Shown piece by piece: positions 8,098 through 17,939 of a stretch of DNA of 44,595 bases (positions within the stretch are counted from its first letter, which is position 1; each line of letters starts with the position of its first letter). The stretch comes from Deltaproteobacteria bacterium. GTDB lineage: Bacteria > Desulfobacterota > Dissulfuribacteria > Dissulfuribacterales > QOAL01. The notes beneath the pieces are model-generated. The model saw only the letters and a program-made list of their open reading frames with translations. It made no database searches and was not told where the DNA came from. The DNA lies in contig WGDC01000017.1 of assembly GCA_015493475.1 (NCBI GenBank), forward strand, positions 1 to 44,595, given 5' to 3'. Position numbers and translations under genes: made by a program.

Positions 8098-8962
8098 GGG
8101 CCTCGGCTATGGAAGACACCATGCCCCTTGATTCCTCGTATAGCTCCTCAAGGGTTTCCATGCCTATTCCCATGCTCTGCGCCTCCCTTGCTGCCTTTTC
8201 AATTGGCGCCTTTCCCTCAAAAGCGACGGAAAGCTTGTTGGAAAGCGCAACAGGGCAAACCACGCTGTTTTCCAAGTTGAGCTCCTTTATATCCTGCATG
8301 GAAGTGACGTGAAGGCCTATAGAGCAGGTAAAGATGTCGGGCAACTGCCACGATTTTGAAATCCAGGCCCCGGCCTGGGCATGGTTCCAGGAAAGTATCT
8401 CATCCTCGATCTCGTGCAACCTTTTTTCACTTTGGAGCCACGTTTCAAATACATCCTTGTAGAGATAAAACCATCTGTCCATTAGCACAGGGATGGCAAT
8501 ATCCTGCAGAAGTGCGGCAGAAAATGCCTCGTCAGATTCAACGCCGATGTGTTCGGCCACCATTTTAGAAAAAACGGCCCTGAAGATGGCATCTGACCAG
8601 TACTGCTCTATTTGAAAACCTTCCTTGCCCGGATCATTAACGGTCTTGGTCATGGCGTAGCCGATGGCAATATTCCTTATCTCTGTCAGGCCGAGCAGAC
8701 CGACCGCCTTTGCAATACTCGTCACCTTCCCGGGAAGCCCGTAAAGGGCAGAGTTTGCGACTTTAAGTATCCGGGCGGCAAGTGATACGTCAGATTCAAG
8801 AAGGGGCACTATGTGATCGATATCAATATCAGGTTGATTGAGTTTGCGCATTAATGTTGCAACCACCTGTGGACACGGCGGCATTTCCACGCTGGCAAAA
8901 ATCTTTTCAAAATCGCCGGTGGAAAACCGGGCATAGTCTAGGAATTTCTTGATGAGGTTCAT
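8078..8962 (-). CDS. HDOD-domain signalling protein
   Basis: The 294-residue protein is essentially a single HDOD domain, a relative of the HD phosphohydrolases that usually lacks their metal-binding HD pair. Typical parts are MPPCPQVVATLMRKLNQPD, then LLESDVSLAARILKVANSALYG, then ITSIAKAV-like VTSIAKAVGLLGLTEIRN. HDOD proteins act in bacterial signalling and stress responses, often near chemotaxis or two-component genes, but this one has no such neighbours. It has no receiver, GGDEF or EAL domain, and it is cytosolic by sequence. It lies immediately upstream of and overlaps the DUF389 gene. Confidence 0.9.
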   Translation of the reverse strand: MNLIKKFLDYARFSTGDFEKIFASVEMPPCPQVVATLMRKLNQPDIDIDHIVPLLESDVSLAARILKVANSALYGLPGKVTSIAKAVGLLGLTEIRNIAIGYAMTKTVNDPGKEGFQIEQYWSDAIFRAVFSKMVAEHIGVESDEAFSAALLQDIAIPVLMDRWFYLYKDVFETWLQSEKRLHEIEDEILSWNHAQAGAWISKSWQLPDIFTCSIGLHVTSMQDIKELNLENSVVCPVALSNKLSVAFEGKAPIEKAAREAQSMGIGMETLEELYEESRGMVSSIAEALGIQSG

Positions 8963-8994
8963 GTTTTCAATGGCCTGAAAGCGTTAGTTTTTAT

Positions 8995-9732
8995 ATGAAT
9001 TATACCAAAAAGAAAAAAACACAAGGTAGCATACCTCAAAAAAGGCACTATGAACATATCTTATGGAAATTAAGCAAGATTTTGAGGTTGCGGTTCTGGT
9101 TTCTCGCCACGAGGACAGACGCCCGGATATTGAGTTACGTCTATCTTCTCGCCACCTGTTTTCTGGCCATGATGTCGCTCGGAATCGCTGCAAGGTTTTG
9201 CTCGGTCAACCTCATCTTTCCCTCCCTTGGTCCAACTATCTTTATGCAATTTTATGCGCCGAGCTCCCCCATGTCATCACCTAGAAATACCATCCTGGGG
9301 CACCTGATAGGCTGCTTGGTGGGGCTCGTCTTTTACTCGGTCATCTTAAAGACGGGAGGAATTCCCGGCACCTTAAGTATAGTCGATGTAGCGATACTAG
9401 GTGCAGCGGTAGGCGTCTGCGGCACAATCATGGGGATCACTGGACTCCTGCACCCTCCTGCTGCCTCTACCACACTCCTCATCGTATTTGGATACCTTGG
9501 AAGCCCCATGAACATATTGGCATTTTCCCTCGCATCGGTTTTTATTTCCTTTGAGGCATGGATGGTTCACAAGGCAGCAGGGATCAAGTTTCCGCTTTGG
9601 GCACCTGAAGCAGGCGATGTTGGCCCACAATTTCGCACAAAGCTCGGCCACCTTGACCTTTCTAAAAAATCCGGCAGCCTGAACGTGGAAGACATCGCCT
9701 CTAGACTTGCCTCGCGCCAAAGCATCAAGTAA
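8995..9732 (+). CDS. HPP-family integral membrane protein
   Basis: This 245-residue protein carries the signature of the HPP family: GLLHPPAASTTLL around residue 157, and upstream the LIFPSLGPTIFMQFYAPSSP block. Four hydrophobic helices are visible between about residues 48 and 190, followed by a polar tail of about 50 residues. Family members are thought to be inner-membrane proteins, and some cyanobacterial relatives have been linked to nitrite transport; that role cannot be carried over here. It is divergent from the HDOD gene with only about 30 bp between starts. No clear ribosome binding site precedes the ATG, so the start could lie further in. Confidence 0.85.
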   Translation: MNYTKKKKTQGSIPQKRHYEHILWKLSKILRLRFWFLATRTDARILSYVYLLATCFLAMMSLGIAARFCSVNLIFPSLGPTIFMQFYAPSSPMSSPRNTILGHLIGCLVGLVFYSVILKTGGIPGTLSIVDVAILGAAVGVCGTIMGITGLLHPPAASTTLLIVFGYLGSPMNILAFSLASVFISFEAWMVHKAAGIKFPLWAPEAGDVGPQFRTKLGHLDLSKKSGSLNVEDIASRLASRQSIK

Positions 9733-9964
9733 TTTAGACTGGTAACTCTTTTCTTCCCTTTTCCCGGATATCTGTTGTTCTTCCCTTTTAGAGGCACAGG
9801 AAAACACTTCTTTCAAAAGCGGGAACAAGGAAACGAAAAAATCCCAGCACACTTGAGACATTGTGATATCTTTACTGTAAAGAGAACATGGGTACCTTGT
9901 AACAGGGACAGCTTATCAAGAGGTCTTTTAAAGAATCCGTTCAGGTAGGTGGCACCACACTGTA

Positions 9965-10981
9965 ATGCCGGAATACAATCGCACACCAACGAGCAGCAAA
10001 TCCATAGCGCCAGACGGCTCCGACAGGACGTTTTGCAGGGTGAAGTGGAAGGACAGGACCGCCGTCGAGATTCAGCCTTCGAGAGGAGCAGACGGCAAGA
10101 AGGAAGCGCTAGCATTTTTCCGTATTGGAACCCACCTTTTCAGAAAGGGTATCCCCGTACCTGAGATTTATTTCTTTGACCGACAGCGTGGACTCCTCAT
10201 TGTGGAGGACCTTGGAAACTGCATGCTCTTCGACAAGGTCTCGAGGCTCAAGGGCATTAAAGATACCTCTCCGGCAAGCGGGATGTATCTCGATGTGTTG
10301 TACACACTTCTTTCCATGCAAGTGGAAGGGGGAAAAGATTTTGACATTTCCTGGTGTTTTCAGAGAGGAACCTACGACGCCAGGGTTGCCCTTGAAAAAG
10401 AGGCCGCCTACTTTATTGGGGCCTTTGTAAAGGATTACATGAGAACCGAGGCGCCGGAACGGGTTTGGAAAGAGCTTACATGGCTTGCCCTTGAAGTGGA
10501 CGGCTTTAACCGGAACACTTTTTTTCTCCACAGGGATTTTCAATCCAGGAACATAATGATGCGGGAAAGCAAGGGCCCTGCCATAGTCGACTTTCAGGCG
10601 GGAAGACTCGGGCCCCTTGGTTACGATCTGGCATCTCTTTTGAATGATCCCTATGCCGGGCTTGACTATTCCATGCGCCTTTCCCTGCTGGACGAATACG
10701 TCAAGCTGCTGGAACAAGCCGACATGAACCATGAGGCGGTAGAAATCAGGAGACAGTGGCCTGTCCTGTCAGTTCTCAGGCTCTTGCAGGCCCTTGGTGC
10801 CTACGCCCACCTCACCAAGGTGAAGGGGAAATCCTTTTTCAGGGCCTACATTAGACCCGCCTTAGAGGCCCTCGTATGGATAGCCGTGGAAAATTTTCCA
10901 GAAAGGCTCGAGGGGACCATTGATCTCTGTAGGATGTTAAGTACGGATATTGAAATTTTCACCGATCCTCGAGGCCAGTGA
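9965..10981 (+). CDS. AmgK-like aminoglycoside-phosphotransferase-fold kinase
   Basis: This 338-residue protein belongs to the APH/choline-kinase fold. It has a glycine-containing ATP loop near the N-terminus (DGSDRTFCRVKW), LLIVEDLGN in the hinge region, the catalytic loop HRDFQSRNIM around residue 190 and the metal-binding IVDFQAGRLGPLGYDLASLL. This set is typical of cell-wall sugar kinases such as AmgK, which phosphorylate the anomeric position of MurNAc or GlcNAc during recycling, and a true antibiotic-resistance role is less likely. The usual MurU nucleotidyltransferase partner is not next to it, which lowers confidence in that substrate. The 230 bp upstream show no clear promoter. Confidence 0.75.
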   Translation: MPEYNRTPTSSKSIAPDGSDRTFCRVKWKDRTAVEIQPSRGADGKKEALAFFRIGTHLFRKGIPVPEIYFFDRQRGLLIVEDLGNCMLFDKVSRLKGIKDTSPASGMYLDVLYTLLSMQVEGGKDFDISWCFQRGTYDARVALEKEAAYFIGAFVKDYMRTEAPERVWKELTWLALEVDGFNRNTFFLHRDFQSRNIMMRESKGPAIVDFQAGRLGPLGYDLASLLNDPYAGLDYSMRLSLLDEYVKLLEQADMNHEAVEIRRQWPVLSVLRLLQALGAYAHLTKVKGKSFFRAYIRPALEALVWIAVENFPERLEGTIDLCRMLSTDIEIFTDPRGQ

Positions 10982-11215
10982 CAAACAATCTTTTCTCAAA
11001 AAAACCGGTCTGTGGAGCAAGGGAACGTAATATATATCCGGCATGTCGCAATTTCTTCTGGTCAAGAACAGCTCTTTGGGCACAAGCGGAGATCTTTAAG
11101 GGGTATCACTATGAAAAATGGGCGATACAAGAAATGGCAAGCTGCCACTGTGAAGATCGAGCCACGATCCTCTCGTCCGGCCATGACAAAGCACAGCATT
11201 TTATGACATGACTGT

Positions 11216-14200
11216 ATGAAGCGCCCACTTGTTTTCGCCATCATTCTTGTAATTCTCGGACTTATCTTTGTTTCTCCCCATTACTATACCTCTACGCACA
11301 GGGTGAAACTTGAGGTAAAGGACCTCATGGAAACGGAGCTTCACGCCAAGGCGGATTTTTCCGACATGACTTGGTACTGGCTGCCGTTTCCCCACCTGGT
11401 TTTTCGTGATACCATAATCACGGGACCTGACTTTTCCATCAATGCCTCCTCTGTAGGGGTCTATCCTGATTGGCTTTCTATCCTTTCGGGTAGGCCGGCG
11501 ATTTCAGGCATAGATCTCGAAGATTGTCATTTCATCTTGAAAAGGATAGAGGAAGGGGAAAACCAGCAAACCATATTGCCTAAAAAAATCAGGGTTACAA
11601 ATGGTTTTTTCGAGATCGCCAGGGGGCTGAAGCTGCCATTTCTGCCATTCAAGGACCAGCGTCCATACGTAAAAAACCTATACGGTTACATAAGCAGGAG
11701 CGGCAATAAACTTCGCATGAAACTCAGGGGCAACACTAAGCAGGCCGCCTCCATTGAGCTTATAGGCACTGCAGACATCAAAAGGCTGACATACCGGCTG
11801 AAGGGCAAGATCAACGAGCTCGATCTTTCCGCATTGAATGTCAAAAGGATCACTACCGCCCGCCAGTTCCCTACCTATGGGTTCGTCAACGTTGAATTTG
11901 ATTTAAGTGGAAAGGGGCTGGAAAAATCCGGGGGCCACATCAAGGTATATTCCAACTGCGTCATATCAACGGCCATGGCCCGCTCCGCAATCTTTTCATG
12001 TGGCAGTCTTTCCGTGAAATACGGCATGGAAAGGAATGATGCAAATATAACCATAGAAAATCTGGACTTTGAGCGTCCAAGACTCCATCTCAAGGGCACG
12101 GCGAGGATCTTCAAGCGCGGGGACACCTTCTGGACAAGGACGGACCTTTCCGGTCACGACATAGACATAGGGGAAGTAAGAAATGCACTCCATGCGCTTT
12201 CCATCAAGGACAGAGATGTTCAGGACTTTTGTACGGCCATCAGGGGTGGAATTGCCAAAAGCATAACCCTTCACATTGATGCCCCGTTATCAAAGTGGCA
12301 TTCCCTGTCAGACATGTCCATCAGGGGCAAGGCAAGTAATGTAAGGATCTACGTCAAGGACGGAAACTTCTTTGTGGATTCGGTCAGTGGACCATTTGAA
12401 ATAGTAAAAGGGGTGCTCTTCGTCCGTGGCGCCAGGGCACGGCTCAGAAAGACCACCGGCACTGCGGGACACCTGGTACTTGGTCTCTCAAAGGGTTGCG
12501 ATCAGTTCAAACTCGACATCCTGATCAGCGCCCCGGCCACGGACGTTAAATGGGCGCTTTTAAAGTTTACCCACAGCCAAAGGCTCCACGACGAGCTTAA
12601 AAGGCTTGTGAGGCTGCGTGGCAGATTACAGGGCAGGCTCTCCATAGGAGACAAGAAACATGACAATAACATACGGATAAGGGTCAACGAGACACGCTTG
12701 TCCTGTTTTTATAAAACCCTTGGTATGGAGATAAGAGTAAGGGGAGGGGCTGCGAGATACGAAGCCGCCACCCTTTCATTACTCGATATTTCAGGGTCTT
12801 TCGGGCCAAACTCCATAGATCATCTTTCAGGAGGCGTGTCATGGAAAAACTCCACGATAGACGTACATGTTAACAGGGCAGAGGGAAGAATGCGGGCGGA
12901 ATCACTTCTCGGCATGTGTAGGAAGTTTGGACTCGCAGGGGACTTTATCGACAGAAAAGAGGTTGACGTGTCCGGACCCCTTGGGGTCAACAGACTGAAA
13001 TTCCATGTGGCCCTGAATGATCCCGTATCCATGACATACCTTGTTTCCTTTTCGCCCCTTGGCATCACGTTAAAGACAAACATGCTGCCAGCCTCCGTTT
13101 TCCTTCAAAAAGGCGATATACAGGTGGATAACAGAAAGGTGACCGCCAGGCATCTCAGGATGAGGCTCGGCAGCGACTCGTTCCTATTTGGAGCGGAACT
13201 TTCACATAAAAGATTCACGAAATGGGAAGGCCTTGTCAAGACAAGCGGGCTCGTACGGGGCACGCTGTGGCACTGGCTTGAAAAAAACGGCCTTCACCTT
13301 GATGAATACACCCCGAGGACACCCTTTTACGCCAGGGATTTCAAGGTAATCTTCCTGAGCCACGGGGGAGCCAGCTTTGCTGGCGGACTAGAGTGGAACA
13401 AGGCGGGAGTAAAACTAAAAATCAAGGGGACCAAGGAACATAGAAACCTTTACCTTGAACAGATACAAATAGAGAAGGCGGGCAGGCTATGTATTATCGG
13501 CTTTCACCGGGCCAGCCTTGGGAGGGACCTCGTATCCTTCTCCTTCAGGGGGAAACTTGACAGGGCCGTTCTTGACGCCATTTTGAGAAAAAACCACATC
13601 TTGACCGGCAACGCCGAGGGAGTATTCTCGGCCGCCTTTTCTTCACTAAACGGCAGAAGAACATACCGGATAAAGGGGAACATCACTCTTTCCGGCCTTC
13701 ATTCGATATGGGCAGGTATCCCAGGACTTACCTTCAAAGACCTGTACATTTCCCAAAAAAACGGGCGGGCACGGATAAAATCGCACCTTACGTTTTCAGG
13801 AGACATTATAGACCTAAATGGGACCATAAAAACCGGACAAGGAGAAGCCATCTGTCTTCTGAAACTGTCTGCGCCCAAGCTCTCCTCCGACACGTTTAGC
13901 CTCTTGCAGGAGTTTTCCGACCAGGGGCGAATACGGGCCACAAAAAGGGAAAAGCAGATTACAAAAAAGGAAACTCGGAAGGGAAAGGATGAAGACAATT
14001 CCCTATGGGATGACATGGCGAGAGGTATTCGAGTCAAAATAGATTTTAATCTCCAAGAGGTGCGCTATGCGGTAAGAGATTTCTCAAAAAAACGGACAGA
14101 GAGGCCTCATGAACTCGTTTTGAAACACCTGAGAGGGGAGGCAAGGATTGATAAAGCAGTACTGAGAGGGCTTGAGGCATACTCTGACGACACCTGCGGC

Positions 14201-14881
14201 CTTGACCTCTACCTGCGGAAAAGGAATGAAAACAGCACTGTCTTTAGCGAGTTTTCAGCAATTACACCCCCTGGCCATCATGCCAGATTTGAAAAGGTCC
14301 TTGACTGCCTCGGGATACAACAGGACCTCATAACGGGGCCTGTCACCATAAACCTTTACCTCAGTGGCAGGAACAGGGTGCTGCGCGGAAATGGAAGCCT
14401 AAAGATCAAGGCGCGCAACGGTTACATCCACAAGTTCGGGCTCCTTTCAAAGATATTCAGCGTTGTGAACATCGTCGATATCTTTTCCCTTAACAAGGGG
14501 CTGATCGAGGGAACCTCCCCCTATGAAAGGCTTCTCGTGGAGGCCAGGATTACCTCGGGCCGGGTACACATGGAAAAGGCATACATCAAAGGGCCGGGCA
14601 TCAACTTTTATGGTACAGGAGACGTTTACTTGGACAGGAAGACATTGGACCTCATAATATTTATCCAGCCCTTGAAGACAGTAGACAAAATCATCACGAG
14701 CATTCCTATCATAGGAGGCATCATCGGAGGAAAGAACAAGTCCCTGTTTGCCATACCGGTTAAGGTTAGCGGCGACTGGTCCGATCCGCAGGTGGATATG
14801 CTCCCAGCGAAAACTGTTACGGATATATTCAAAAAGCTCATTTTCAACGTGCTGACTGCGCCACTTTCCCTGAAACGTTAA
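11216..14881 (+). CDS. Large AsmA-like envelope protein
   Basis: This 1221-residue protein starts with a membrane helix (about residues 5-20) followed by the AsmA-type opening, in which a region near LMETELHAKADFSD leads into repeated beta strands. Most of the protein is long runs of alternating beta-type segments. The C-terminus (about residues 1070-1215) is the family's conserved end: LSKIFSVVNIVDIFSL, KGPGINFYGTGDVYLD, PIIGGIIGGKNKSLFAIPVKV and SGDWSDPQVDMLP. AsmA-like and YhdP-like proteins are thought to form beta-groove bridges that carry phospholipids from the inner to the outer membrane, so this supports a diderm envelope. A charged linker (KEKQITKKETRKGKDED) near residue 915 separates two parts. 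It is followed after 17 bp by trkH. Confidence 0.85.
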   Translation: MKRPLVFAIILVILGLIFVSPHYYTSTHRVKLEVKDLMETELHAKADFSDMTWYWLPFPHLVFRDTIITGPDFSINASSVGVYPDWLSILSGRPAISGIDLEDCHFILKRIEEGENQQTILPKKIRVTNGFFEIARGLKLPFLPFKDQRPYVKNLYGYISRSGNKLRMKLRGNTKQAASIELIGTADIKRLTYRLKGKINELDLSALNVKRITTARQFPTYGFVNVEFDLSGKGLEKSGGHIKVYSNCVISTAMARSAIFSCGSLSVKYGMERNDANITIENLDFERPRLHLKGTARIFKRGDTFWTRTDLSGHDIDIGEVRNALHALSIKDRDVQDFCTAIRGGIAKSITLHIDAPLSKWHSLSDMSIRGKASNVRIYVKDGNFFVDSVSGPFEIVKGVLFVRGARARLRKTTGTAGHLVLGLSKGCDQFKLDILISAPATDVKWALLKFTHSQRLHDELKRLVRLRGRLQGRLSIGDKKHDNNIRIRVNETRLSCFYKTLGMEIRVRGGAARYEAATLSLLDISGSFGPNSIDHLSGGVSWKNSTIDVHVNRAEGRMRAESLLGMCRKFGLAGDFIDRKEVDVSGPLGVNRLKFHVALNDPVSMTYLVSFSPLGITLKTNMLPASVFLQKGDIQVDNRKVTARHLRMRLGSDSFLFGAELSHKRFTKWEGLVKTSGLVRGTLWHWLEKNGLHLDEYTPRTPFYARDFKVIFLSHGGASFAGGLEWNKAGVKLKIKGTKEHRNLYLEQIQIEKAGRLCIIGFHRASLGRDLVSFSFRGKLDRAVLDAILRKNHILTGNAEGVFSAAFSSLNGRRTYRIKGNITLSGLHSIWAGIPGLTFKDLYISQKNGRARIKSHLTFSGDIIDLNGTIKTGQGEAICLLKLSAPKLSSDTFSLLQEFSDQGRIRATKREKQITKKETRKGKDEDNSLWDDMARGIRVKIDFNLQEVRYAVRDFSKKRTERPHELVLKHLRGEARIDKAVLRGLEAYSDDTCGLDLYLRKRNENSTVFSEFSAITPPGHHARFEKVLDCLGIQQDLITGPVTINLYLSGRNRVLRGNGSLKIKARNGYIHKFGLLSKIFSVVNIVDIFSLNKGLIEGTSPYERLLVEARITSGRVHMEKAYIKGPGINFYGTGDVYLDRKTLDLIIFIQPLKTVDKIITSIPIIGGIIGGKNKSLFAIPVKVSGDWSDPQVDMLPAKTVTDIFKKLIFNVLTAPLSLKR

Positions 14882-14898
14882 TAATAGACAGGCGGAAC

Positions 14899-16257
14899 AT
14901 GAAAAAGAGAAAACTGCTCAATCCCATAGCCCTGCCGGTTTTCCTCTTTATGGGGGCCATCATTGGAGGAACAGTCCTACTCCATGACTCCTGCAGCACC
15001 ATGCACCGCACCATTTCCTGGATAGACGCGCTGTTTACGGCCACCTCGGCGGTATGCGTAACTGGACTGAGCGTGGTGAACACCGGCACTGTATTTTCTC
15101 ACACGGGCCAGGTTATAATCATGGTTCTAATCCAGCTTGGGGGACTCGGCATAATGACATTCTCCACCCTGGCAATTTACATGCTGAAAAAGAGGGTTTC
15201 CCTGACAGATAGAATAGCCGTGGGCCAAAGTCTCCTGCATGATCCAAAGTTTCATCTCGGAAAATTCCTTGTCCAGATTATTACGGTCGTGGCGATCATA
15301 GAACTGTCAGGAGCCTTCATGCTTTTTGCAATGGATTCCCGTGACTTTCCACCTTTTTCAGCATTGTTCCACTCTGTTTCGGCCTTTTGTAATGCCGGTT
15401 TCTCCTTGAACTCAGACAGCCTTATGCGGTTTAAAAATGACTGGATAGTGAACCTTACATTCATGGCCCTTATTATCCTTGGCGGTCTGGGTTTTTCGGT
15501 TATTATAGAAGGGACCTCTACCCTTTCCTCGTTCCTGAGACGCAGGAATCATGGTAGAATCAGGTGCAGTTGGAATTTTATGCTCGTTGTTAAGACCTCT
15601 CTGTTTCTTATAGTGAGCGGGTGGATATGCCTATTCCTGTCGGAATTCATAGGTTTCAAGGAATATATGCCGTTTCATGAAGCGCTGTTGACATCATTGT
15701 TTCAGTCCGTGACGTGCAGAACTGCGGGCTTCAACACGGTAGACATAGCCCGAATGACCAATGCATCCTTGGTTTTCATGATCTTCCTCATGTACATCGG
15801 CGGTGCTCCGGGTTCGTGCGCAGGCGGTATCAAGATAACCACATTCCGGGTTTTGTGGGCCTTCATAAAGGCGCAGATAAACGGGCGGGAACAAGTGGTG
15901 ATCGGGAAATACGCCGTTGACAGGGAATCAGTCAACGATTCGCTAACGCTACTATTCTTTTCGGCAGCCATACTATTCGTGTGCGTTTTGCTCTTACAAT
16001 TTACCGAAGGCGGCGACATACCCCACATGCAGGCAAGGGGCAAGTTTCTTGAATGCCTGTTCGAGGCGGTTTCAGCCTTTGGTACAGTTGGCTTGAGCGT
16101 CGGGCTTACCACAAAACTTTCAGCGGCTGGCAAGATTATTATAGTCTTTCTGATGTTCATTGGCCGTGTGGGACCCCTTGCCCTCGTTGCCTCGATCCAG
16201 TCAACAAGAACCAAGCTGCTGTATTCGTTACCGGAAGAAAAAGTGCCTATTGGATGA
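14899..16257 (+). CDS. TrkH/KtrB-family potassium uptake subunit
   Basis: This 452-residue membrane protein is the ion-conducting subunit of a Trk/Ktr potassium transporter. The four pore loops of the superfamily can be seen in order: SAVCVTGLSV, SAFCNAGFSL, SVTCRTAGFN and SAFGTVGLSVG, each followed by hydrophobic helices. The short length fits KtrB-type rather than long TrkH proteins. A usual partner, the cytosolic TrkA/KtrA RCK-domain subunit, is not in this window. An AGGCGG ribosome binding site precedes the ATG. It lies 17 bp after the AsmA-like gene and 7 bp before arfB, so the three are probably one transcript without an evident functional link. Confidence 0.93.
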   Translation: MKKRKLLNPIALPVFLFMGAIIGGTVLLHDSCSTMHRTISWIDALFTATSAVCVTGLSVVNTGTVFSHTGQVIIMVLIQLGGLGIMTFSTLAIYMLKKRVSLTDRIAVGQSLLHDPKFHLGKFLVQIITVVAIIELSGAFMLFAMDSRDFPPFSALFHSVSAFCNAGFSLNSDSLMRFKNDWIVNLTFMALIILGGLGFSVIIEGTSTLSSFLRRRNHGRIRCSWNFMLVVKTSLFLIVSGWICLFLSEFIGFKEYMPFHEALLTSLFQSVTCRTAGFNTVDIARMTNASLVFMIFLMYIGGAPGSCAGGIKITTFRVLWAFIKAQINGREQVVIGKYAVDRESVNDSLTLLFFSAAILFVCVLLLQFTEGGDIPHMQARGKFLECLFEAVSAFGTVGLSVGLTTKLSAAGKIIIVFLMFIGRVGPLALVASIQSTRTKLLYSLPEEKVPIG

Positions 16258-16264
16258 TCTTTTC

Positions 16265-16693
16265 ATGGTTAGGATATCAAAAAAAATCGTTATCCCGGAC
16301 CAAGAAATCTGCTTTACCTTTTCACGTTCAAGCGGCCCTGGAGGGCAAAATGTCAACAAGGTAAATACCAAGGCCACCCTTAAGTTCAATATCGAGAAAA
16401 CAACGAGCCTTAGACCCGAAGAAAAAACAAGGCTGAAGCAAAGGCTCCGCAACCGTATAAGCCGCAATGGAATACTAACCGTCTCCTCCACAAAACACAG
16501 GTCTCAAAAGGCCAACAGGCAGGAGGCCGTCCGGCGTTTTGCCGAGCTCTTGTCGGCGGCGTTGAGGAAAAAGCCAAAAAGAAAAAAGACATCCATTCCA
16601 AGGCCGGCAAAAGAACAGCGTCTCAGGGAAAAAAGGCAAAGGAGCAGACTAAAGGAGGCCCGAAGGAGGGACTTTTCCGACCAGTGGTTATAA
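16265..16693 (+). CDS. arfB: Ribosome-rescue peptidyl-tRNA hydrolase ArfB (YaeJ)
   Basis: ArfB releases stalled ribosomes on messages without a stop codon. The 142-residue protein has the RF-1-type domain with the catalytic GGQ at residues 26-28 (SSGPGGQNVNKV) and SSTKHRSQKANRQEAV further on. Its C-terminus is strongly basic (RRKxK-type repeats such as KKPKRKKTS and REKRQRSRLKEARRR), as expected for the tail that enters the empty mRNA channel. The ATG at 16265 gives the usual family length; an upstream start at 16160 would add residues that overlap trkH and show no homology. It could also be annotated as a generic peptide-chain-release-factor-like protein. Confidence 0.92.
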   Translation: MVRISKKIVIPDQEICFTFSRSSGPGGQNVNKVNTKATLKFNIEKTTSLRPEEKTRLKQRLRNRISRNGILTVSSTKHRSQKANRQEAVRRFAELLSAALRKKPKRKKTSIPRPAKEQRLREKRQRSRLKEARRRDFSDQWL

Positions 16694-16700
16694 CCTTCCC

Positions 16701-16722
16701 GGGCCAGTAACCGGCCTGTTTT
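16701..16722 (+). terminator. Weak intrinsic terminator after arfB
   Basis: GGGCC (16701-16705) can pair with GGCCT (16713-16717), followed by GTTTTTC. The stem is only five pairs, one of them G-T. It sits between convergent arfB and ftsZ. Confidence 0.4.
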
Positions 16723-17916
16723 TCAGTCGGCCTTTTTCCTCATGAACGCTGGAATTTCCAGTTCTTCAGGGTCAAGGGATTCGAATCCTGTAAACTCCCC
16801 TGTCTTTGCAGTCTTGGCCCTCGAGGAAAAATCAAGGCCTTCCTTTTTCACCTTATGGATAGGGAGCTCTTCTTCCATAACGGGTTCCTCGGAAACGCGC
16901 TTCTGCCTGGCCGCCTCTATGCTCTTGACCACGGGATCTTCCATTGGCAGGGGCTTCTCCCTGCCTATTCCCGTGGCTATGACAGTCACTCTTATCTCGT
17001 CCCCCATATTATCGTCGAAGACCGTGCCCCAGATGATATTTGCATCATCATGGGCCTCCTCGTAGATGAGTGTGGAGGCCTGATCCACTTCTTCCATACT
17101 GAGGGTAGCGGCGCTCGCGGTAATATTCATAAGAATGCCCCGGGCACCGTTAATGGAAACGTCTTCAAGAAGCGGGTTGGCAATGGCCATCTGTACGGCC
17201 TCCAGGGCCCTGCGATCACCCTTAGCCACCCCCGTGCCCATAAGGGCCATGCCCATTTCGGCCATGACTGTGCGCACGTCTGCAAAGTCAACGTTTATGT
17301 AACCCTGGACTACTATAAGGTCAGAAATACCCCTGACGGCGTAGTATAGAACCTCGTCCGCCTTCTTGAACATCTCGAGAAAGGGGGTGTTGGGCTGGGC
17401 AAGACTCCTGAGCCTGTCATTCGGAATGGTTATGATGGTGTCCACTACGTCCTTGAGCCGCTTTATCCCCTCATCCGCCTGACGCGCCCGTCTTTTTCCC
17501 TCAAAACTGAATGGCCTAGTGACAACTGCAACGGTAAGTGCGCCAAGCTCCTTGCTGACCTCCGCGATCACTGGCGCCCCGCCCGTGCCGGTCCCTCCTC
17601 CCATGCCGGCAGTGACGAAGACCATATCAGCCCCGTCAAGGGCCTTCTTGATCTCCTCTGCACTTTCCTCGGCGGCCTCCCTGCCTATTTCCGGCTTCGC
17701 GCCTGCCCCGAGCCCCTTGGTAAGGCTGGTTCCAAGCTGAATCTTCTTGTCCGCCCGGGACATATCAAGGGCCTGGGCATCTGTATTTGCTGCAATAAAC
17801 TCCACCCCCTGAAGTTCAGAGGCTATCATGTTGTTTATCGCGTTTCCGCCTCCGCCCCCTACACCGATCACCTTTATCTTTGCCTGAAGCTCCTGTTCCA
17901 CAAATTCCAAGGGCAT
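16723..17916 (-). CDS. ftsZ: Cell-division tubulin FtsZ
   Basis: FtsZ polymerises with GTP into the Z ring. In this 397-residue protein the tubulin signature GGGTGTG is at residues 106-112, preceded by the [11 protein letters not shown] loop near residue 20. The T7 loop reads NVDFADV near residue 208. The core ends near residue 320, followed by a variable linker rich in Glu and Lys and the conserved C-terminal peptide IPAFMRKK that binds FtsA and other partners. A strong ribosome binding site (GGAGGAGG) precedes the ATG. It is the last gene of the dcw cluster, 23 bp after ftsA. Confidence 0.98.
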   Translation of the reverse strand: MPLEFVEQELQAKIKVIGVGGGGGNAINNMIASELQGVEFIAANTDAQALDMSRADKKIQLGTSLTKGLGAGAKPEIGREAAEESAEEIKKALDGADMVFVTAGMGGGTGTGGAPVIAEVSKELGALTVAVVTRPFSFEGKRRARQADEGIKRLKDVVDTIITIPNDRLRSLAQPNTPFLEMFKKADEVLYYAVRGISDLIVVQGYINVDFADVRTVMAEMGMALMGTGVAKGDRRALEAVQMAIANPLLEDVSINGARGILMNITASAATLSMEEVDQASTLIYEEAHDDANIIWGTVFDDNMGDEIRVTVIATGIGREKPLPMEDPVVKSIEAARQKRVSEEPVMEEELPIHKVKKEGLDFSSRAKTAKTGEFTGFESLDPEELEIPAFMRKKAD

Positions 17917-17939
17917 GTTACCCTCCTCCTCTTACGTAC

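Noticed and set aside
9733-9964. Possible promoter or small gene between the HPP gene and the AmgK-like kinase
   Set aside because: A small CTTTAC-T-GTAAAG palindrome (9870-9882) is present, but no -35/-10 pair at proper spacing and no convincing frame was found.
11012-11206. Short plus-strand frame (64 codons, with an internal ATG at 11111 behind AAGGGG) between the AmgK-like kinase and the AsmA-like gene
   Set aside because: The encoded peptide is basic and low in structure, and a second overlapping frame is equally open. One visible ribosome binding site is not enough to call a gene.
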